From: JAWLHA01 sp041690535 | GTDB taxonomy: Bacteria > Pseudomonadota > Gammaproteobacteria > Thiohalomonadales > Thiohalomonadaceae | Direction of reading: 5' to 3' | Length of the DNA stretch: 34,304 nucleotides | Assembly (NCBI GenBank): GCA_041690535.1 | Contig: JAWLHA010000050.1 | Span: 1-34,304 of the forward strand | Shown: one piece after another, positions 7,788-16,048 of the stretch | Numbering within the stretch: the first letter of the stretch is position 1 | How the letters are laid out: each line of letters starts with the position of its first letter | The notes under the pieces: generated by a model | What the model was told of the DNA's origin: nothing | Databases searched by the model: none | Seen by the model: the letters and a program-made list of their open reading frames with translations, nothing else | Made by a program: the position numbers and the translations under genes

Positions 7788-8918
7788 TCAGGTGCGCACC
7801 AGGGCGGCCCGCCCCTGACGCAGGTCATCCGCGAGTTCACCCAGGCTCTTTTCGACCACCTTGTGTTTCCAGTCCAGGAAGGTGTATTCCCCCATCAGCT
7901 CACTTTTCCAGGCCAGCTTCACCCGCCGCACCCGGCCCTGATCATCCTTGAAATCGACGACTTGCCCCGGAGCCAGGCCTCTCGCTGCTGCCGTGTAGGC
8001 ATCCTCCAGGAGCTCCTGTAGCTCCGGCGGCGGTTGGTCCGCCATCAGATCGGCGGTGGCAGGGCAAGGGGGCGGCAGGTCGCTGTCTGTTGCGGCCTGC
8101 CCCGAGGGGGCATCGGCGAGCCCCTTCCCTTCAAGGGCGAGAATGCGCAAGTGATGCGGCTCCAGTGACTTCTGCAGCATGGCGATCTGTTCGGGGGCCA
8201 CGCCCACGTCCCGGAGGCCCGACTGCAGTGTCTGGAGCAGCAGAGGAATCGCGGGGACGAGGGCACTTCGCCCCTGAGGGCCGGGGGGCAAGGCCACGGA
8301 CCAGAGCAGCGCCCCCACGAAGGCTTGGCGATCGCGCCACTCCTGGCTGTCCTCGCCGTGTCGATCCCAGGTGTCTCGGAGCACGCGCCGCCACGGCCCA
8401 CCCAGCAGCGAGGCCACCGCAGCGGGCACCGTGTCCCCGGCGAGTGCACGGTCGATGAGCTCATCGGCGGCACTGCTCGGGTGGGGAAGGGTGTGGTCCA
8501 GTGCCGTTTTCAGCCGGGAGATCACATGGTGCTCAAACAGCCGGTAAATGAGAAAGTGGACCTTCACGTCGGTTCCGAGCCCCTGCGCCCAGCTACTGAA
8601 GAACTCGCGAATCTCGCTGGTCGCTTCGCGAAATTCCGGCGCGGTGAGGGCCGGAGCGTGGCCGTTGCCGAGACGGCGGCTGAGGAGTCGGCAGAAATCA
8701 TCTTCAAAACGCTGCTTGTCCCGATGCACCCCCTGCAGTGCCCGGAACCACACTGCCGGATCCTCCGAGTGGCTATTTTCGAGCAGCAGCATCTCCAGCT
8801 GCTCGAAGAACGTTGAGAGCGTATCGCGAGCTGCCGTGCTGATCGCCTCCTGGCGCTCCACATCGGCAGGTTGCTTACCCGGCTTCGGTGTTACATCGCC
8901 CATTGGTTCACGCAGCAT
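7788..8918 (-). CDS. DUF1631 family protein (short form), 376 aa
   Basis: The protein shows the pattern of the DUF1631 family, usually annotated only by that name and sometimes mislabelled thymidine phosphorylase. Recognisable parts are the GPWRRVLRDTWDRHGEDSQEW segment leading to DRQAFVGALLWSVALPPGPQ (about residues 195-245), the PAIPLLLQTLQSGLRDVG helix, and a C-terminal small beta domain RVRRVKLAWKSELMGEYTFL, which resembles a degenerate PilZ barrel. Most relatives are considerably longer, so this is a compact version. A c-di-GMP link is attractive because the divergent neighbour is a GGDEF protein, but this protein shows no clear RxxxR motif. Cytosolic; function unknown. Confidence 0.7.
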   Translation of the reverse strand: MLREPMGDVTPKPGKQPADVERQEAISTAARDTLSTFFEQLEMLLLENSHSEDPAVWFRALQGVHRDKQRFEDDFCRLLSRRLGNGHAPALTAPEFREATSEIREFFSSWAQGLGTDVKVHFLIYRLFEHHVISRLKTALDHTLPHPSSAADELIDRALAGDTVPAAVASLLGGPWRRVLRDTWDRHGEDSQEWRDRQAFVGALLWSVALPPGPQGRSALVPAIPLLLQTLQSGLRDVGVAPEQIAMLQKSLEPHHLRILALEGKGLADAPSGQAATDSDLPPPCPATADLMADQPPPELQELLEDAYTAAARGLAPGQVVDFKDDQGRVRRVKLAWKSELMGEYTFLDWKHKVVEKSLGELADDLRQGRAALVRT

Positions 8919-8982
8919 AGTAGAACGAACCGGCTATTAGAAGCGGTCTGGGTGGGACGCTCCGTGATGGCGATCACACAAT

Positions 8983-9072
8983 CGGGGTAAACGCATACTC
9001 ATGTCATGGCCGTGCTGTGAGCGGTGTCAGTATGCGTTTACCCTGGCGCTCGAATAAGTATGCGTTACCCTG
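8983..9072. repeat. Miniature inverted-repeat element, copy A (composite)
   Basis: Ends cggggtaaacgcatact (8983-8999) and agtatgcgtttaccctg (9029-9045) form one inverted pair; a third end agtatgcgttaccctg (9057-9072) follows. The core catggccgtgctgtgagc (9005-9022) is the reverse complement of the core in copies B and D. The whole is flanked by atcacacaat (8973-8982) and atcgcacaat (9074-9083), a 10-bp direct repeat with one mismatch. It lies between the divergent DUF1631 and GGDEF genes. Confidence 0.8.
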
Positions 9073-9180
9073 ATCGCACAATCCAGGGCCGAGCTGTTGG
9101 ACGCAAAGCCCGCTATACTCGTAAGCAGAACAACGATAATAAGTGGGGAAAACACCACCGTGGAGGAGCAGTCCCCTGCA

Positions 9181-10902
9181 ATGCGGGACCGGCCCAAGTC
9201 GAATCCCGCGTTGATTCTCAATGTCGGTTTTCTTGCCGTGATCCTGTTGTTAGGCGCGGTGATTGCCATTGGTCTCACCCGGATGGCGGGCATCAGCCAC
9301 AACCTCGAGCAGGTGGTGAATACTCACAACCTGCAACTGGAGCTCATCAGCCTCATCAAAAACGCAGTCCGTGACCGCTCGATCCTCCTGTATGCCCTGA
9401 CCGTCACTCAAGACCCCTTTGCCCAGGATGATCAGCTGATGGCCATTCGCGCCAAGGGAGGAGATTACCTCGCCGCGCGCCTCGGCCTGCTCGATTCGGC
9501 GTTGGAGCCGGAGGAACGTGCACTGCTCGAGGCGCAGCATGCGCGGTCGGTACGGACGACCGGACTTCATGACCGTGTCATCGAGTTGGCTTTGGGCGGA
9601 CGGGTGGACGAGGCGAGACATCTGCTGGTGGAGGAGGTCATTCCGTCCCAGAACCATGCCATGGAGTTGATGGATCGCTTTGCCGAGATGCAGCAGAAAC
9701 AAAGCCTCACGGCGGTGGAACGCACCAGTGAGGCCTACCGCTACGCCTCACGCCTGATGCTTACCCTGGGGCTGATGGTCACGTTGTTGGGCGGGCTCGT
9801 GGCTTTTTTTGTGAAGGGGAGGATCGCTCGGCAGGTTAGCGATCTGGCAGATGCCGGCCGGCAGTTGGGCGAGAGCGAGCTGCGCGAGCGGACCATTCGC
9901 GAGCACATCCTCGATGCGGTGGTGACCATCGATGAAACCGGCCTGATCGAATCGTGCAATGCGGCCACCACCCGCATCTTCGGATACAGCCGAAGCGAGC
10001 TGGTGGGCAATAACATCAGAATGCTGATGCCGGAGCCCTATCGCGCTTGCCATGACGAATACCTGAGCCGCCACCACGGAGACCCCAAGGGGGGGCTGGT
10101 GGGGTGCGACCAAGAGCTGGGGGGGCTGCGAAGGGAGGGGGCCCGTTTCCCCTTGCAACTGGGGGTGACCGAGGTCCGACTGCAGGGCAAGCGACTCTAC
10201 ATCGGCGTGATTCGGGACATCACGGATCAGAAACAGGCAGAGGAGATCCTGCTGCGGGACCACGTGGAGCTGGAGCTTCGGGTGGAACAACGCACGGCGG
10301 AGCTGAAGGAGGCCAACGAGCGGTTGCGTGCGGCGCTGGTGGAGCGGGCCCAGATACAGGAACATCTGGCGCACATGGCCAACCACGACGCCCTGACCCG
10401 TCTGCCCAACCGCAAGCTCTTCTCCGAACAGCTGAAGCTCGCGGTGGCTCATGCCCGGCGGCGCAACCTCCTGGTGGGCGTTCTGTTTCTGGACCTTGAC
10501 GGCTTCAAGCATGTGAATGACTGTCTCGGTCACGAGGTGGGCGATCGGGTCCTCAGGGATGTCTGCTCGCGGCTCAAGGAGGCGGTGCGTGCGGAGGACC
10601 TGGTCGCCCGTATCGGAGGCGACGAGTTCGCCATCGTCATCGGTGGCCTGCCGGACATCACTCCGGCCATCGCCATTTCCGAAAAACTGGTGCGTGCGGT
10701 GGCACTTCCCTTCGATGTCGAGGGGGAGTGCTGCAGGTTGGGAGTGAGCATCGGCATCAGCATCTGCCCGGATGATGGGGAGGATGCGGAGAGCCTGCTG
10801 CGTTGCGCCGATGATGCCATGTACCGGGTGAAGAAACTGGGGAAGAGCAACTTCGCCTTCTACAACCCCTCCGTGGCAAGCGACAGGTCCAGCGCTGGAT
10901 GA
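9181..10902 (+). CDS. Membrane PAS-GGDEF diguanylate cyclase
   Basis: An inner-membrane sensor that should make c-di-GMP from two GTP. With the ATG at 9181 it has 573 residues. TM1 is at about 10-33, a helical periplasmic sensor (4HB/MCP-like, about 34-188) follows, and TM2 is near 190-212. A PAS domain spans about 238-355 (AVVTIDETGLIESCNAATTR, GVIRDITDQKQAEE), then a coiled coil, then GGDEF at 415-570. The signature GGDEF (479-483) is intact and the inhibitory RxxD I-site (RAED) stands five residues before it, so activity with product inhibition is expected. No EAL domain. GGAGGAG (9162-9168) lies 12 bases before 9181; GTG 9160 or TTG 9097 are possible alternative starts. Copy A of the inverted-repeat element sits in its upstream region. 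Confidence 0.92.
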   Translation: MRDRPKSNPALILNVGFLAVILLLGAVIAIGLTRMAGISHNLEQVVNTHNLQLELISLIKNAVRDRSILLYALTVTQDPFAQDDQLMAIRAKGGDYLAARLGLLDSALEPEERALLEAQHARSVRTTGLHDRVIELALGGRVDEARHLLVEEVIPSQNHAMELMDRFAEMQQKQSLTAVERTSEAYRYASRLMLTLGLMVTLLGGLVAFFVKGRIARQVSDLADAGRQLGESELRERTIREHILDAVVTIDETGLIESCNAATTRIFGYSRSELVGNNIRMLMPEPYRACHDEYLSRHHGDPKGGLVGCDQELGGLRREGARFPLQLGVTEVRLQGKRLYIGVIRDITDQKQAEEILLRDHVELELRVEQRTAELKEANERLRAALVERAQIQEHLAHMANHDALTRLPNRKLFSEQLKLAVAHARRRNLLVGVLFLDLDGFKHVNDCLGHEVGDRVLRDVCSRLKEAVRAEDLVARIGGDEFAIVIGGLPDITPAIAISEKLVRAVALPFDVEGECCRLGVSIGISICPDDGEDAESLLRCADDAMYRVKKLGKSNFAFYNPSVASDRSSAG

Positions 10903-11112
10903 GCCCAGGCGCACCTTCGGGTCGCTTAAAGTGCTGATCAAAAAGGTGTTTGTGGTCGGTCGTATGTGCGTCATTGCAAGCGCCTGAGTTAGGGTGTAAA
11001 TATGGCGCGTTTTCAGCGGGGCTCCCCCCGCGGAACGCGCGTGTCCGGGGGCTCTCCGCCGCTCCGGCGAGGCAATGCACAGACTCAAATATTTGCTGAG
11101 GGCTCATCACAC

Positions 11113-11760
11113 ATGATGCTTAAGACTGCTGACGGAACTGAATTCGAGGCCCATGCCTACGGCCCCGAGAACGCCGCAGCCGGCGTTCTGATCGTGCATG
11201 ACTGGTGGGGCGTTTTGCCTTACAACAAGGCCTGGGCGGAACGGTTGGCGGATCTTGGCTATCGGGCGCTGGTGGTCGATCTCTACGACGGTGAGCGGGC
11301 ACGCACCGCCGAACACGCCGGTGAGATGATGCGGGAGCTGGACCAGGATGTGGCCGACGCCAAGCTGGCAGCCGCTCTCGACCACCTGAAACAGGGTGGA
11401 CGCTCCCTCGCCACCTTGGGGTGGTCACTGGGTGGCCGGCAGGCCCTTGCTGCGGCCTTGCTGGACCCCGGGGCGGTGAGGGCGGTCGTGATGTTCTACT
11501 GCCGCATGCTGACCGATGTGGAGCAGCTGCAGGAGCTGGGCGGGCCCGTGCTCTCCATCTACTCCGAGACCGAGCGGACCTGGCCGGACAAGATGGAGAA
11601 GTTCAGCCAAGCCATGGAGGCGGCGGGCCAAAGGGTCATCTCCCGCAGCTATCCGGCCGGGCATGGTTTCGTCAACCCCGATAGTGAACGCTACAACCCG
11701 GAGGCGGCGGAGGATGCCTGGGAGATGGTCAAGGGCTTCCTGAGAGAGAACCTGGTCTGA
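11113..11760 (+). CDS. Dienelactone hydrolase-like alpha/beta hydrolase
   Basis: A 215-residue cytosolic alpha/beta hydrolase of the dienelactone hydrolase family. VLIVHDWWGVLPYNKAWAER (25-44) is the typical DLH strand with oxyanion-hole region. The nucleophile elbow reads GWSLGG with Ser105, whereas true dienelactone hydrolases have Cys there. The His is in PAGHGFVNP (His184), followed by the family's usual helix. The acid position falls in YSETERTWP, apparently a Glu (about E154) in place of Asp. True chlorocatechol-pathway function is therefore unlikely; carboxylesterase activity fits better. The ATG at 11113 (or adjacent 11116) has GAGG at 11098-11101; the frame's earlier start at 11002 is not protein-like. 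Confidence 0.85.
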   Translation: MMLKTADGTEFEAHAYGPENAAAGVLIVHDWWGVLPYNKAWAERLADLGYRALVVDLYDGERARTAEHAGEMMRELDQDVADAKLAAALDHLKQGGRSLATLGWSLGGRQALAAALLDPGAVRAVVMFYCRMLTDVEQLQELGGPVLSIYSETERTWPDKMEKFSQAMEAAGQRVISRSYPAGHGFVNPDSERYNPEAAEDAWEMVKGFLRENLV

Positions 11761-11810
11761 TCCCCTTCTCCATCGACAGGGATGTCCTTCTGATTCCGCA
11801 TTTGCTTCCC

Positions 11811-11838
11811 TTGACGGCAAGAGGGCGCCGTCTACCCT
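11811..11838 (+). promoter_or_regulatory. Candidate sigma70 promoter for EF-hand gene
   Basis: TTGACG (11811-11816) and TACCCT (11833-11838) are 16 bases apart, about 65 bases upstream of the ATG at 11902. The -10 box is poor, so this is tentative. Confidence 0.3.
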
Positions 11839-11901
11839 CCTCCTAAGCACCCTACGCACGACTGGCCAAACGACTCATCTCCAGATCGAGAGGGATTCGT
11901 C

Positions 11902-12588
11902 ATGGCAATGCACTGTGCAAGCCGATGGGCCGTGGCCCTTGCCTGCGGCTACAGTCTCGCCACGAGTGAGGCAACCTCCCTTTCCCCTGGTTTCGGCGCG
12001 CTGGATGTCGATGGTGACGGGATGCTGAGTCAGGAGGAGGCGGCGGAGAGTCCCGAACTGGTACGCCAGTGGCAGCGCCTGGATCGCGACGGCAGCGGGT
12101 CGTTGGACCGCACCGAGTTTGAGGCGTTCACCACCGCACAACGGCAGCAGCCCGCGGCCGAGTCGGTGCAGCCGGATCACGTGGTGGCGCGTTTCCGTAT
12201 CATCGACCAGAACGGCGACGGGCGGATCGGGCCCGAGGAGGCGGCCCCCTACGGGGATTTGGTCGAGCAGTGGCTCGCTCTCGACAGCGACGAATCCGGC
12301 GATCTGAGCCTCGGCGAGTTCAGCCGTTCCGAACGGGCACGACACCCGCCCTCGATTGCCTCCGGGGTCGGCGCCCCCCCTCCCGCCCAATTCACCGAGC
12401 TCGATCGCAATGGTGACGGGCGCATCAGCCGGGATGAGGCCGCGGCCAACCGCTATCTCCTGGACAATTGGCGGGAACTCGACCGCAACCAGAGTGGGGA
12501 CCTGGATCGCTCCGAATTCAGCGTTTTCGAAGAGATTTTTCTTGATGAACCTGCCGGTTCCGCCCTGAGTGACGTGGGCGGCAACTGA
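11902..12588 (+). CDS. Exported protein with six EF-hand motifs
   Basis: A 228-residue acidic protein with a short hydrophobic N-terminus (about 1-24, weak signal peptide) and six EF-hand calcium loops arranged as three pairs: 35-46 DVDGDGMLSQEE, 61-72 DRDGSGSLDRTE, 102-113 DQNGDGRIGPEE, 128-139 DSDESGDLSLGE, 168-179 DRNGDGRISRDE and 194-205 DRNQSGDLDRSE. All have Asp at position 1 and Glu at position 12, so most should bind Ca2+. Linkers (80-95, 145-162) are Pro/Ala-rich. The next gene, 54 bases downstream, also carries an EF-hand pair, which suggests a co-transcribed periplasmic calcium-binding pair. Role unknown; calcium sensing or buffering is an inference. Confidence 0.88.
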   Translation: MAMHCASRWAVALACGYSLATSEATSLSPGFGALDVDGDGMLSQEEAAESPELVRQWQRLDRDGSGSLDRTEFEAFTTAQRQQPAAESVQPDHVVARFRIIDQNGDGRIGPEEAAPYGDLVEQWLALDSDESGDLSLGEFSRSERARHPPSIASGVGAPPPAQFTELDRNGDGRISRDEAAANRYLLDNWRELDRNQSGDLDRSEFSVFEEIFLDEPAGSALSDVGGN

Positions 12589-12642
12589 GCTGCGCCGGGA
12601 GAGGCGGGACTCAGCTGCGCGTCGTGGAAGAGGAGGGCTGCC

Positions 12643-13416
12643 ATGCAGAGGCGAACTTCCGAGCGCAAGAATCCATCTCCTTGCGCCGTGCTGTGCGCCG
12701 CATGCAGCGTTTTGGTTGCGGTGGAGGCCCAAGGCGCCGGGGCGACCTCCGAATTGGTGGAGCTGCCCCTGCGGGTGCAGGCCCAGACGGGGGAGCAGTC
12801 GAAGGCCCCGGCGTTCAAGGCGGGCACCCTCCTCGGGAAGGAGGTTGTGAACCGACAAAATCAGGTCCTGGGCGTCGTTCGGGAGTTGGTCGCGGACGAG
12901 CGCGGGCAGATCCGATATGTGGTGCTTTCCTATGGTGGATTTCTCGGCATGGGGGGCAAACGCACCGCCATCCCGTGGGAGAGGGTGGAGTACTCCAGCG
13001 AGACCGAACAGGTGATCGTCGACGTCAGTGTGGAACGGATCGCCAACGCCCCGACCTATACAGAGGCCAACTGGCCCAGTACCGAAGAAACCACCTGGAC
13101 TGCGCGCATCGATGAGTACTACGGCATCAGCCGGCCGGACCAGGCGCGGCCCCCCGAGTTTCCCCCCTTCAGCGAACTGGACCTGGATGGTGATGGTTAC
13201 CTCAGCGAGGAGGAGGCGAGTGCGGTTTGGCGACTGGAACAAGGGTTCTCCCAGGCTGATCAGGACCAGGACGGCCAAGTGGATCGGGCAGAGTTCAGCG
13301 CCTTTGAGTTGCGGTTGGAAGGCTCGGATATGGATTCGCCGTCCATGGAGCGGCAACCGGAGCAGCCGAAGAGGGGAGGGCCGCAGACCCCGTTACCCCC
13401 ATCGGACGAGCCCTGA
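12643..13416 (+). CDS. PRC-barrel protein with C-terminal EF-hand pair
   Basis: A 257-residue protein with a probable signal peptide (CAVLCAACSVLVAVEAQGAG, 14-33). Residues about 57-128 form a PRC-barrel domain (KAGTLLGKEVVNRQNQVLGV, then RYVVLSYGGFLGMGGKRTAI and PWERV). A linker follows, then two EF-hand loops at 180-191 (DLDGDGYLSEEE) and 206-217 (DQDQDGQVDRAE), and a disordered Pro/Glu-rich tail. PRC barrels without EF hands are common in bacteria; the fusion here links a protein- or ligand-binding barrel with calcium binding. GAGGAGGG lies just upstream of ATG 12643. Probably in an operon with the six-EF-hand gene. Export is inferred from the N-terminus. Confidence 0.85.
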   Translation: MQRRTSERKNPSPCAVLCAACSVLVAVEAQGAGATSELVELPLRVQAQTGEQSKAPAFKAGTLLGKEVVNRQNQVLGVVRELVADERGQIRYVVLSYGGFLGMGGKRTAIPWERVEYSSETEQVIVDVSVERIANAPTYTEANWPSTEETTWTARIDEYYGISRPDQARPPEFPPFSELDLDGDGYLSEEEASAVWRLEQGFSQADQDQDGQVDRAEFSAFELRLEGSDMDSPSMERQPEQPKRGGPQTPLPPSDEP

Positions 13417-13684
13417 TCTCCAAGTGCGTTGGCTGTGCCAAGCCAACAGGCTGTTCACCCTGCCCCTTTCCCTCCACGGCGGAAAATCACGGATAGGCTA
13501 AGCTAAAGGAATACTGCGTAAGGACTCCCCTGCGCCGCCCTGACATCGGCGTTCTTGGGCGGGCGCCACGGCGTTTGTCTCCAAGCTGTGGGCGGCAGGC
13601 ATGCTCCGCTGACGGACAGAATGGGGAGGAGGCCGTCTGCGGGTACTCGGGGGAGGCCCTTTTCCTTTTTCGGATAATCGTAAG

Positions 13685-14611
13685 ATGATTGAGTTCAGAG
13701 CTGGTTTTAGCTTGCGGGTGCTGATACGCCTGTTCATCGTGTTGGGCCTTGTGGCGATTGCGGTGTTGTTCAGCCTGGACTTCATCGAAGGGCTCTACTT
13801 CCGGGACCAGCTCACGCCCACGGGATTCGCGGTCAATGGCGGCATCGTGGCCTTGTTCCTTTTGGGGATGGGGCGCATCGTCTCGGGCCTGGTGCGTTAT
13901 GTGCGCGAGGAGCGCGCGCTTGCGCACTTCGTGAAGCTCTTCGAGGAAGACGCCTACCTGCCGGCGGCCCAGTTCGACACCGGAACCCTCATCTACCGGC
14001 GTTATCAGACCGTGCTTGCACTGAGCCGGCAAAACGCGCCTATCAACCACGGTGCGCTCGCCTCGGCGCTCGTGGCCGGAGAGAGCACCCGGCTGAGCCT
14101 GCCGAGGTTCATCCACAATATCCTGATTTTGACGGGGGTCTTCGGCACTATCGTCTCCCTCTCCATCGCCCTCCTCGGTGCCTCCAATCTGCTGCAGTCG
14201 GCCGCCGAGATGAACAGCATGGGGATGGTGATCCATGGCATGTCCACAGCGCTCTCCACCACGGTGACTGCCATTGTCTGCTATCTGGTCTACGGCTATT
14301 TCTACCTCAAACTGACGGATGCGCAGACGCATCTGGTGGCGGGGATCGAGCAGGTGACCACCTTGTACCTGTTGCCGCGCTATGCCAGCGACAGCGACAC
14401 CATGCTTCACGAGGTCGCAGGCTTGGTGAAGGGACTGCAGCAACTGGCGGAGAGCATGAAGACCACGCACTTCGACTACGCCCGTGCCGGCAGTCAGCTC
14501 AAGGAGGTGGTCGCCGTCCTGAATCAGGGGGTGGCGCCGATGAGCACGGACATACAGGCGATCAAGTCCTTGCTGCGCGAGGGCTTCCGTCTGCCGGACG
14601 CGAGCGGCTGA
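13685..14611 (+). CDS. MotA/TolQ/ExbB-like channel subunit of an uncharacterised ion-driven motor
   Basis: A 308-residue inner-membrane protein with four predicted helices: about 10-32, 46-68, 143-165 and 178-205. The long cytosolic loop between TM2 and TM3 and the conserved TM3/TM4 texture (LTGVFGTIVSLSIALLGA; MVIHGMSTALSTTVTAIVCY) are those of the MotA-TolQ-ExbB-ZorA superfamily, whose pentamer surrounds a dimer of the MotB-like partner. A cytosolic helical tail of about 95 residues follows TM4. The partner gene starts 2 bases after the stop. It is not a flagellar MotA (no such loop motifs, no flagellar neighbours) and not typical TolQ or ExbB. Ribosome site weak (GTAAG before ATG). Confidence 0.82.
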   Translation: MIEFRAGFSLRVLIRLFIVLGLVAIAVLFSLDFIEGLYFRDQLTPTGFAVNGGIVALFLLGMGRIVSGLVRYVREERALAHFVKLFEEDAYLPAAQFDTGTLIYRRYQTVLALSRQNAPINHGALASALVAGESTRLSLPRFIHNILILTGVFGTIVSLSIALLGASNLLQSAAEMNSMGMVIHGMSTALSTTVTAIVCYLVYGYFYLKLTDAQTHLVAGIEQVTTLYLLPRYASDSDTMLHEVAGLVKGLQQLAESMKTTHFDYARAGSQLKEVVAVLNQGVAPMSTDIQAIKSLLREGFRLPDASG

Positions 14612-14613
14612 CA

Positions 14614-15546
14614 ATGCGCGAGGGGTTTGTCGATCTGCGGGCCAACCGGGACGGAGAGAGTGCCGACGGCTTCTGGCCCTCGTTCACGGATATCATGACT
14701 GTGGTGGTGATGATCTTCATGCTCGCCAGCACGATGGTGATTCTGCGCAACTCCGAGTTGCTCGCAGAGCTACGCGCCATGGCCCAGGCGGAGAAGCAGG
14801 CGAAAGATCTGGCGCAGAGTGTCGGAGAGGAGAACGCCGATCTCGAGTCACGGCTTGCGGCTGCCCAGTCGCTTGCCGACCGGTTGCGGATGCAACTGGC
14901 CCACGCGACTGCGGCCAACCGCCGCCAGGCCGAGGCGCTCTCGGAGCACGAGCGCCAGCTCTCTGCCTTGCGTATCCGCGCCGCCGAACTGGAGAAGCTT
15001 GCGGATGAACGCGAGCGGATCGTCGAGTCTCTCAGTGCCGACCTGGCCGCTGCGGAGCGCTCGCAGGCCGAACTGGCCGCCGTGCGCGACTCCTTGGCCG
15101 ACAAGCTGGAACTGACCCTTGCCGCGCTCGAACAGACCCGGCACGACTACGCTGCGCAAGGTCAACTGCTGGAGCAGGTCCGCCATCAGAGCGAGGCGAG
15201 CGGTGCACGGATTTCCGAGCTCCAGACCCGCTACGATGCGCTCAAGGTGGAATACGACAAGCTGTTTAAACCGGCCCGCTCGACAAAGGGGCGGCACGTC
15301 GTCGAGGTACGCTACGAACGCGGGGAATCGGGACCGAGCGTTGCGTTCCGGGAGGGGGACGCGAAGCCGTTTGAGCGGGTCCCGCTCTCAAGCCTTCACC
15401 AGAGCCTTGCCGGCCTCAAGGCCAAGCACAGAGATAAGCTTTACGTGAAGATAATCATCCCCCCCGATAGCGGTCTGAGTTACAACGAGGCCTGGAATTT
15501 TACAAAAGATGTTCTGAACAAGTACGACTACTACTATCAGAAATAG
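14614..15546 (+). CDS. MotB/TolR/ZorB-like coiled-coil partner subunit
   Basis: A 310-residue single-pass inner-membrane protein. Residues 20-40 contain FWPSFTDIMTVVVMIFMLAS, the MotB/ExbD/ZorB-type membrane helix with a preceding W-P-x-F and the likely ion-carrying Asp26. From about 45 to 215 there is a long heptad-rich coiled coil (LRAMAQAEKQAKDLAQSVGE, ELEKLADERERIVESLSADL and so on). The C-terminal domain (220-310) ends in KLYVKIIIPPDSGLSYNEAW and NKYDYYYQK and shows no visible OmpA-like peptidoglycan-binding motif. It should pair with the MotA-like protein directly upstream to form a proton- or sodium-driven complex with a long periplasmic rod. A PilZ protein follows. The cargo is unknown; Zorya effector genes (zorC, zorD, zorE) are absent nearby. 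Confidence 0.82.
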   Translation: MREGFVDLRANRDGESADGFWPSFTDIMTVVVMIFMLASTMVILRNSELLAELRAMAQAEKQAKDLAQSVGEENADLESRLAAAQSLADRLRMQLAHATAANRRQAEALSEHERQLSALRIRAAELEKLADERERIVESLSADLAAAERSQAELAAVRDSLADKLELTLAALEQTRHDYAAQGQLLEQVRHQSEASGARISELQTRYDALKVEYDKLFKPARSTKGRHVVEVRYERGESGPSVAFREGDAKPFERVPLSSLHQSLAGLKAKHRDKLYVKIIIPPDSGLSYNEAWNFTKDVLNKYDYYYQK

Positions 15547-15652
15547 CCAGCCCCCCTCACTGCACAGGGGTGAGTCCGAGAGAAATGGGGGTAGGTCTCT
15601 GGCCCCTTGCCGTGTATCCTTTGCGTTCTCCCTGCCTTGTGAGGTTCTTTCC

Positions 15653-16024
15653 TTGACTGCCGATGAGAGACGGCACCATACGCGGATCCGGCTGCGCCGC
15701 AAGGTCGGTATCGTCCTGAGCACCGGCCAGGTGGCCCATCTCTGGAGTCACGATGTCTCCGTCGGTGGGCTAAGGGTGCTGAGTGAGTCCCCCGCGGACC
15801 CCGGGGATGAGTTCGACATCTTTTTCGGCATGCTCGATCCGGCGGTGGACGCCTACGTCCGTCTCGATGTAAGGGTTCGCATCGTTCATGTAATCTACGA
15901 TGGAACGGCTGGGCGCTATCGGATCGGCATGCGATTTCTGGGATTCAGCGGGGAAGGGGAGGCAGTCTACCAGCGCGGCATCGACCACCTGCTGCGCACG
16001 CAGGTTCATCTCCATGCGGGCTGA
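15653..16024 (+). CDS. PilZ domain c-di-GMP receptor, 123 aa
   Basis: A single-domain PilZ protein. The binding motif RxxxR is present as R7-H-H-T-R11 in DERRHHTRIRLRRKV, and the second motif DxSxxG is present as DVSVGG (34-39). The rest matches the PilZ beta barrel (RVRIVHVIYDGTAGRYRIGM followed by RFLGF). It should therefore bind c-di-GMP. The start is a TTG at 15653 with GAGG (15640-15643) nine bases upstream; no in-frame ATG precedes the motif. It lies about 100 bases after the MotB-like gene on the same strand, so it may regulate that complex, as PilZ proteins such as YcgR do for flagellar motors. That link is inference. Confidence 0.88.
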   Translation: MTADERRHHTRIRLRRKVGIVLSTGQVAHLWSHDVSVGGLRVLSESPADPGDEFDIFFGMLDPAVDAYVRLDVRVRIVHVIYDGTAGRYRIGMRFLGFSGEGEAVYQRGIDHLLRTQVHLHAG

Positions 16025-16048
16025 GGCGGTTGTCTCATTGCTCACCTT

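Noticed and set aside
7788..8918. Thymidine phosphorylase annotation for the DUF1631 protein
   Set aside because: This label is sometimes attached to the family, but none of the phosphorylase motifs are present.
8983..9072. CRISPR-like array from the repeated ends
   Set aside because: The repeats are inverted, not direct with regular spacers, and there are no cas genes; they are transposon-like ends.
11875..13356. Minus-strand frame (493 codons) over the EF-hand genes
   Set aside because: Shadow of two genes with clear EF-hand and PRC-barrel domains on the plus strand.
13685..15546. Complete Zorya anti-phage system
   Set aside because: The A and B subunits resemble ZorA/ZorB only at superfamily level, and no ZorC, ZorD or ZorE genes are next to them.
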